Origin: Henckelia pumila
Taxonomy: Eukaryota; Streptophyta; Magnoliopsida; Lamiales; Gesneriaceae
Length of the DNA: 64,000 nt
Assembly (NCBI RefSeq): GCF_033568475.1
Contig: NC_133121.1
Location: forward strand, 1,798,001-1,862,000
Direction: 5' to 3'
A program made the translations under genes and the position numbers. Below, piece after piece: positions 59,245 through 64,000 of the stretch (the stretch's first letter is position 1; the number at the start of each line of letters is the position of its first letter). The notes beneath the pieces were generated by a model that worked only from the letters and a program-made list of their open reading frames with translations, was not told the DNA's origin and did no database searches.

Positions 59245-60586
59245 TCAAGAAATCGAACGCTGGCAAATTCATCGAGCTACGCACAGATTCATTGAACCTG
59301 GACGTGATCTCGGTAATCAGATTACTTATTTTTTTTCTGTTTCTTGAAATTTTCTGGGTTCAATCTGCAGAATGCAGACACGTACGAGGGGCAAGAAATC
59401 ATTATCACGTCTTAGATAATGAGTTTAAATTTTTTTTTTTTGTTATATAAATTTTCCTGGGCGGTAATTACTGTTAATTACTGTGGCTATTTTTTGTCGG
59501 AGTTTCTAAATTTCGTTTTTTGCGTTGAATTTTTGCTGGTCGGAAGAGATGGCGTTCCATGCATATTTGCGTAGCTTTACGTTGAGAAAAGAAGTTGCAG
59601 AAAGAGTTAAAAAAAATTTAAAAAGTTGAACTTTTCAAAATTGCACTTTATTTAGCCATTGAAAAGTGAAAAAGGTGCAATTTTTTTTTTTGGGTATTCT
59701 GATTTTGATTTTTATAATTGATTAAGATAGAAAAAAGTGAGCATTTGTGATTAATCAATTATGCCTTTTCTTTGGGTGTTTGATATTGTTTCCATTGAGC
59801 GAACCCAGAATCATAACTTTCATGACATGAGAGGAGGCGAATTTTGGGCGAAATTGCGAATTTGGTTGCGGAGCCATTTTTAGTTTTTTATTTTGTATAG
59901 ATCACCATTTCTAAGTTATTAGATCATCAGACAAAAAGAAAAGGTGTATATATATACACACACACATATACAGCTACGAAAAAGCTGGTTGTTTTCAATT
60001 TGAATGGCCATTCAAAAATGAGAAGGGCCGTTTGTGGCTGGCTGAGTGCTTGGCGAACAGAAAATGTTCTTAGTCAAATTTAAGCCACGGCAAGAGGATA
60101 TTAGTCAGAGTTTAATAAATATACACTTCAGACTTTAAAACTTCGGCCATCCATTATTAAAAGTCAACTCTTTTGTAAATCATAAATTTAGGCTTATCAC
60201 CCATAATCTTAAGCTAAAATAGTACTATTTTTCAATTATTAATGAATCGTGTTGGCATTCACTTGCGCTCGTATCTGAATGTAGTTTGAAAGGAGTCCAG
60301 ATACGTTCCTTTCCGGGATCGCTTACCGTCCCTTTCCGGTTATTTTTTTTATAGAGTTGACATTGTTTCGGAGCTACCTATATAAGCGGGAGTTCCTTTG
60401 TTTATCCCTGTTCAAGTAATGCAATATCTGACAGCTCTTGTTCTTATTGCTCAGAGGTACAAAGCTTGTTGCATAATCTTGTCTTTTGTCGTGAGATATA
60501 ATGACTGCTGATTTGATTTCTTGAATGCAGAAGATTTACTCGTCGTCCTTATTTGTGCATGCAGGTAGTCTCTTTCTTGGGCAACG
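57776..60586. other. Upstream region of sulfate transporter B
   Basis: Stretches paralogous to the upstream region of copy A occur at 58245-58315, 58430-58575, 59110-59275 and about 59570-59720. A leader exon probably ends at a donor near 59315 (CTCGGTAATC), and CATGCAG before 60564 is a good acceptor, giving a 5'UTR intron of about 1.2 kb. A TA run lies at 59212-59240. No other gene seen. Confidence 0.6.
59212..59240. repeat. TA dinucleotide microsatellite
   Basis: About 14 TA units in the probable leader of transporter B, immediately before a stretch (AAATTCAAGAAATCGAACGC) that is conserved upstream of copy A. Confidence 0.9.
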
Positions 60587-63500
60587 ATGAGTAGCAATCG
60601 AGTCGTAGATGGGGTGGATGTTGCCAGCGTGGCTTCTTCACGCCACGATAACTTTCCGTATGTTCACAAGGTGAGCGCACCGCCAAAGCAAAGCCTTATC
60701 AAGGAGTTCAAGCATACAGTTAAGGAGACGTTTTTCCACGATGAACCGCTTCGCCCTTTCAAGAATCAACCCAAGTCGAAAAAACTACTGCTGGGAATAC
60801 AATCCATTTTCCCCATCCTTGAATGGGGACGACGCTATAAGATTTCTATGTTTAGAGGAGATCTTATTGCTGGGCTTACCATTGCAAGTCTGTGCATCCC
60901 TCAGGACATTGCGTACGCAAAACTTGCTAATCTGGATCCGCAATATGGGCTGTGTAAGTAGTGTTGTGATATCCTTTAAAGGAAGGCTTTTTAGTCAGTG
61001 CATGGAAAAATATGGTCATTTGATTGCCTGAAACTTTTGAATGAAATTGCAGATAGTAGTTTCGTTCCTCCCCTGATTTATGCTTGCATGGGTAGCTCGA
61101 GGGATATCGCCATCGGACCAGTAGCCGTGGTGTCTCTCTTGCTTGGAAGTATGCTTCAGAATGAGATTGATCCCAAAAACAAAGTCGAATATCTACGTCT
61201 TGCATATACAGCTACATTCTTTGCAGGAATCACTCAGTTTGTACTCGGTTTCTTCCGGTAAAAGCATGGAACAAAAGTCATTGGCCAGTTTCTTCCTTTT
61301 GATATTTTGGGCTCACCCTCAAAAAACTAAATGTTGTATATGTTCATGTTTTTATCCAGGCTTGGATTCTTGATTGATTTCCTTTCTCATGCTGCCATAG
61401 TTGGTTTCATGGCTGGGGCAGCCATCACCATCGGGCTTCAGCAGCTCAAAGGCTTGCTTGGTGTAAAGACCTTCACCAAAAAAACAGACATAGTTTCTGT
61501 GATGAGATCTGTGTGGAGTAATGTGCATCATGGGGTGAGGCATAGGTTCTAGTTGGAAATAAGGCTGGTATAATTTCAGTAGAATAAAGATGAATGAATC
61601 ATTTATCATCTTCTTGTTTAACAGTGGAACTGGGAGACTATTGTAATAGGAGTTTCATTCTTGGCATTCCTACTCCTTGCCAAATACATTGTGAGATTCA
61701 ATCCTTTAATTTATGTTTTATCAAACTTCAAGTTCATAATTTCACAGTTTAATCCTAATTTTGCCAAATCAGGGAAAAAGGAAGAAGAAGTTGTTTTGGG
61801 TTTCTGCTATAGCTCCATTGCTTTCAGTTATCATTTCAACCTTCTTTGTTTATATCACTCGTGCAGACAAGAAAGGCGTTCAAATTGTAAGTATTCAATA
61901 TATATAGATGTCAAACAATTTCGCTTGTTACCATCGATATAACTTTTTTAGTCCATATATATGAATAGGTGCGCCATATTGACCAAGGCCTAAATCCTTC
62001 TTCTGTACACAAAATATTTTTCTCGGGAACCTATCTTGGCAAAGGTTTCAAGATCGGTGTGGTTGCAGGAATGATAGCATTGACGGTAAGAGAAGAGGCA
62101 AATATAACATAAGCGTTTGAGTTATCAAAATTCATAAAGCTAAAAGATTTTACATCTCACAGGAAGCTGTGGCTATTGGTAGAACATTTGCAGCAATGAA
62201 AGATTACCACTTAGATGGAAACAAAGAAATGGTCGCATTGGGTTCGATGAACATCATTGGCTCGATGACATCGTGCTATGTAGCCACTGGTAGGTCTTTT
62301 AGAAACAAATTTTCCCTACTCTTAATTTGAATTAAAATGTTAGAAATGGAAGAATATTCTAAAATCATATCTGACAATGTTAATGCATCTTTGATTTGAT
62401 TTGATTTGATTTTGAATTAAATTTTATATGATGTTTATTTGAGAACATGTATGTACCATATAAATAAATGACAATTGCAACATAAACAACATAGACCTTT
62501 CGTCATGAGATCTTCTACCTCAAGCCTATGAGTTTTTGATTTTCTGACTTCTTGACAGGTTCCTTCTCACGCTCTGCTGTGAACTACATGGCTGGAGTCA
62601 ACACGGCCGTGTCGAACATAGTCATGTCTATTGTTGTTATGCTGACTCTATTGGTGATCACCCCACTTTTTAAGTACACACCCAATGCAATTTTAGCTGC
62701 CATTATCATATCAGCTGTGGTGGGCTTGATCGACCTCCAAGCCATGAAAGTTATATGGAAGATCGACAAATTTGATTTTGTGGCTTGTATGGGAGCATTC
62801 TTCGGGGTTGTTTTCGTATCCATTGAGATTGGTCTTCTGATTGCAGTAAGACACACAACCTATCCCTTGTTTTGTTTCAGTTATATCTGATAGTGGTTTA
62901 ACTTCTAAGAATGCAACATACAGGTTGCTCTATCGTTTGCCAAGATTCTTCTCCAAGTTACGAGGCCTCGTACTGCTGTTCTTGGGAAGATCCCAAGAAC
63001 TTCGGTTTACCGGAACGTTCAACAATATACGGAAGCCACCAAAATTCCCGGACTTCTGATTGTGAGAGTTGATTCTGCAATCTATTTTTCCAACGCAAAT
63101 TACATTAGGGAGAGGTATAGACGAGTCTTAGTCTTTTTTATTGTGATCCCATCGTTGTAATTGTACCAATGTAATTCGATCACGCGGGATTTGAGGAGTA
63201 CTAATGAAGACACACTTATTTTTACAGGATACTGAGATTGCTGACAGATGAAGAGGAGGAACAGCTTAAAGACAGCAGCCACCAAAAAATTCAGTATTTA
63301 ATTATTGAATTGTCACGTAAGGACTTTTTTTCTTCATAAATTTGTGGGCGTCTGGTCTGTTTAATTACAAGTACACACCTGAAGTTTAAATAGTTACCCT
63401 TGACAAAATCTGATGCAAAATTGAACAATTGATGTTGATATAACTTATTCTTGGTTTTGATTCTCACCATGTCAATGCATATACTCTAAAATCTTTTTCT

Positions 63501-63913
63501 TTGTTTTCTTCCACAGCTGTAACTGATATCGACACCAGCGGCATTCATTCCTTGGAAGATCTGCACAAACATATGCAGAAGAAAGATATACAGGTGTGAT
63601 ATATAGTGTTTCATGAAAACTAACAAGGCACATGCATGAATTCTTGGCACCGTGCATGTCCCATATATCGGCTCCTCAAACACGTTGTATCAGAACACAA
63701 CAGAAAAATTACTCTAAATATTCTGACAGTCAATGCAACAGTTATCTCCATTGATTCATTCCCATTTTCATGTAGATTGTTTTAGCAAATCCGGGGCAGG
63801 TGGTGTTGGACAAGCTCTATGCGTCTGGCTTCCCCAACTTGATTGGAGAAGACAAGATTTTCCTCACCGTTGTTGATGCTGTCACGACTCTGGCTCCTAA
63901 GATGGAGCCTTGA
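60587..63913 (+). CDS. SULTR1: High-affinity sulfate transporter, SULTR1 type (copy B)
   Basis: Twelve exons (60587-60953, 61053-61257, 61360-61534, 61625-61690, 61773-61886, 61969-62085, 62163-62289, 62559-62845, 62924-63114, 63228-63316, 63517-63593, 63776-63913) encode 650 aa. Exon lengths equal those of copy A except the first, which is 9 nt shorter. The transmembrane core and STAS domain are intact: [65 protein letters not shown] and [19 protein letters not shown]. In several places copy B keeps what I recall as the commoner SULTR1 residues (GSSRD, VATGSFSRS, DTSGIHSLEDL) where copy A has others ([25 protein letters not shown]). Function as for copy A: proton-coupled sulfate uptake at the plasma membrane. 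Both copies appear usable. Confidence 0.95.
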
Positions 63914-64000
63914 GTTGTTCGTTTTCATCAAACTTGGATCGTGGATAGTTTGATTTGCCGTTTGAGAAAAAGATACGAGAGTCTAAAAACGGAGAAGGGA

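Overview
The window is nuclear DNA of a flowering plant, a eudicot. It carries split genes with GT-AG introns, plant-only families (class III peroxidase, NAC factor, ARC5/DRP5B, SULTR1), AT-rich intergenic DNA full of microsatellites, and many small transposon relics. A dispersed repeat with GAGAC...GTCTC ends hints at an asterid such as a Lamiales, but that is inference. No prokaryotic, viral or organellar gene is present apart from a 24-base stretch resembling plastid trnN.

Layout. 1-1247 (-): first exon of a MEKK1-type MAPKKK running off the left edge. 2521-3161 (-): small acylated Glu-rich protein, two exons. 6037-7404 (-): RZ-1-type glycine-rich RNA-binding protein with a zinc knuckle, its long 5'UTR intron holding a LINE 3' end. 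9.7-11.9 kb: repeat island with a TRIM nested in a LINE RNase H relic, then a GCTCG-type array. 12069-16700 (+): TRMT11-type tRNA m2G10 methyltransferase, six exons. 17422-18993 (+): peroxidase 43-like class III peroxidase, four exons. 19791-21650 (+): ANTH/CALM clathrin assembly protein, two exons. 22700-23648 (-): XND1/NAC104-type NAC factor, three exons. 24-29.7 kb: gene-poor DNA with MITEs, a SINE and microsatellites. 29748-38592 (-): ARC5/DRP5B plastid-division dynamin, 17 exons, all reading open, 771 aa. 38.6-40 kb: tandem array with a hAT-type insertion. 41108-42345 (-): single-CCCH zinc-finger protein. 43-45 kb: 1.9-kb fold-back element. 49408-52447 and 60587-63913 (+): two complete tandem SULTR1 sulfate transporter genes of 12 exons each.

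The genes do not form a pathway; they are an ordinary plant gene neighbourhood. The strongest structural signal is that both sulfate transporter genes and several kb of their upstream DNA are paralogous, i.e. a segmental tandem duplication. Its apparent junction (about 53.27 kb) lies beside an almost whole SINE with a 14-bp target-site duplication. A 5'-truncated relative of that SINE sits directly upstream of the first transporter's start codon. I see no convincing new molecular system; the best leads concern this duplication and the layered small transposons, many of which have exact target-site duplications.

Exon boundaries were read by eye from splice signals, frame continuity and remembered family sequences; no alignment or database search was run.
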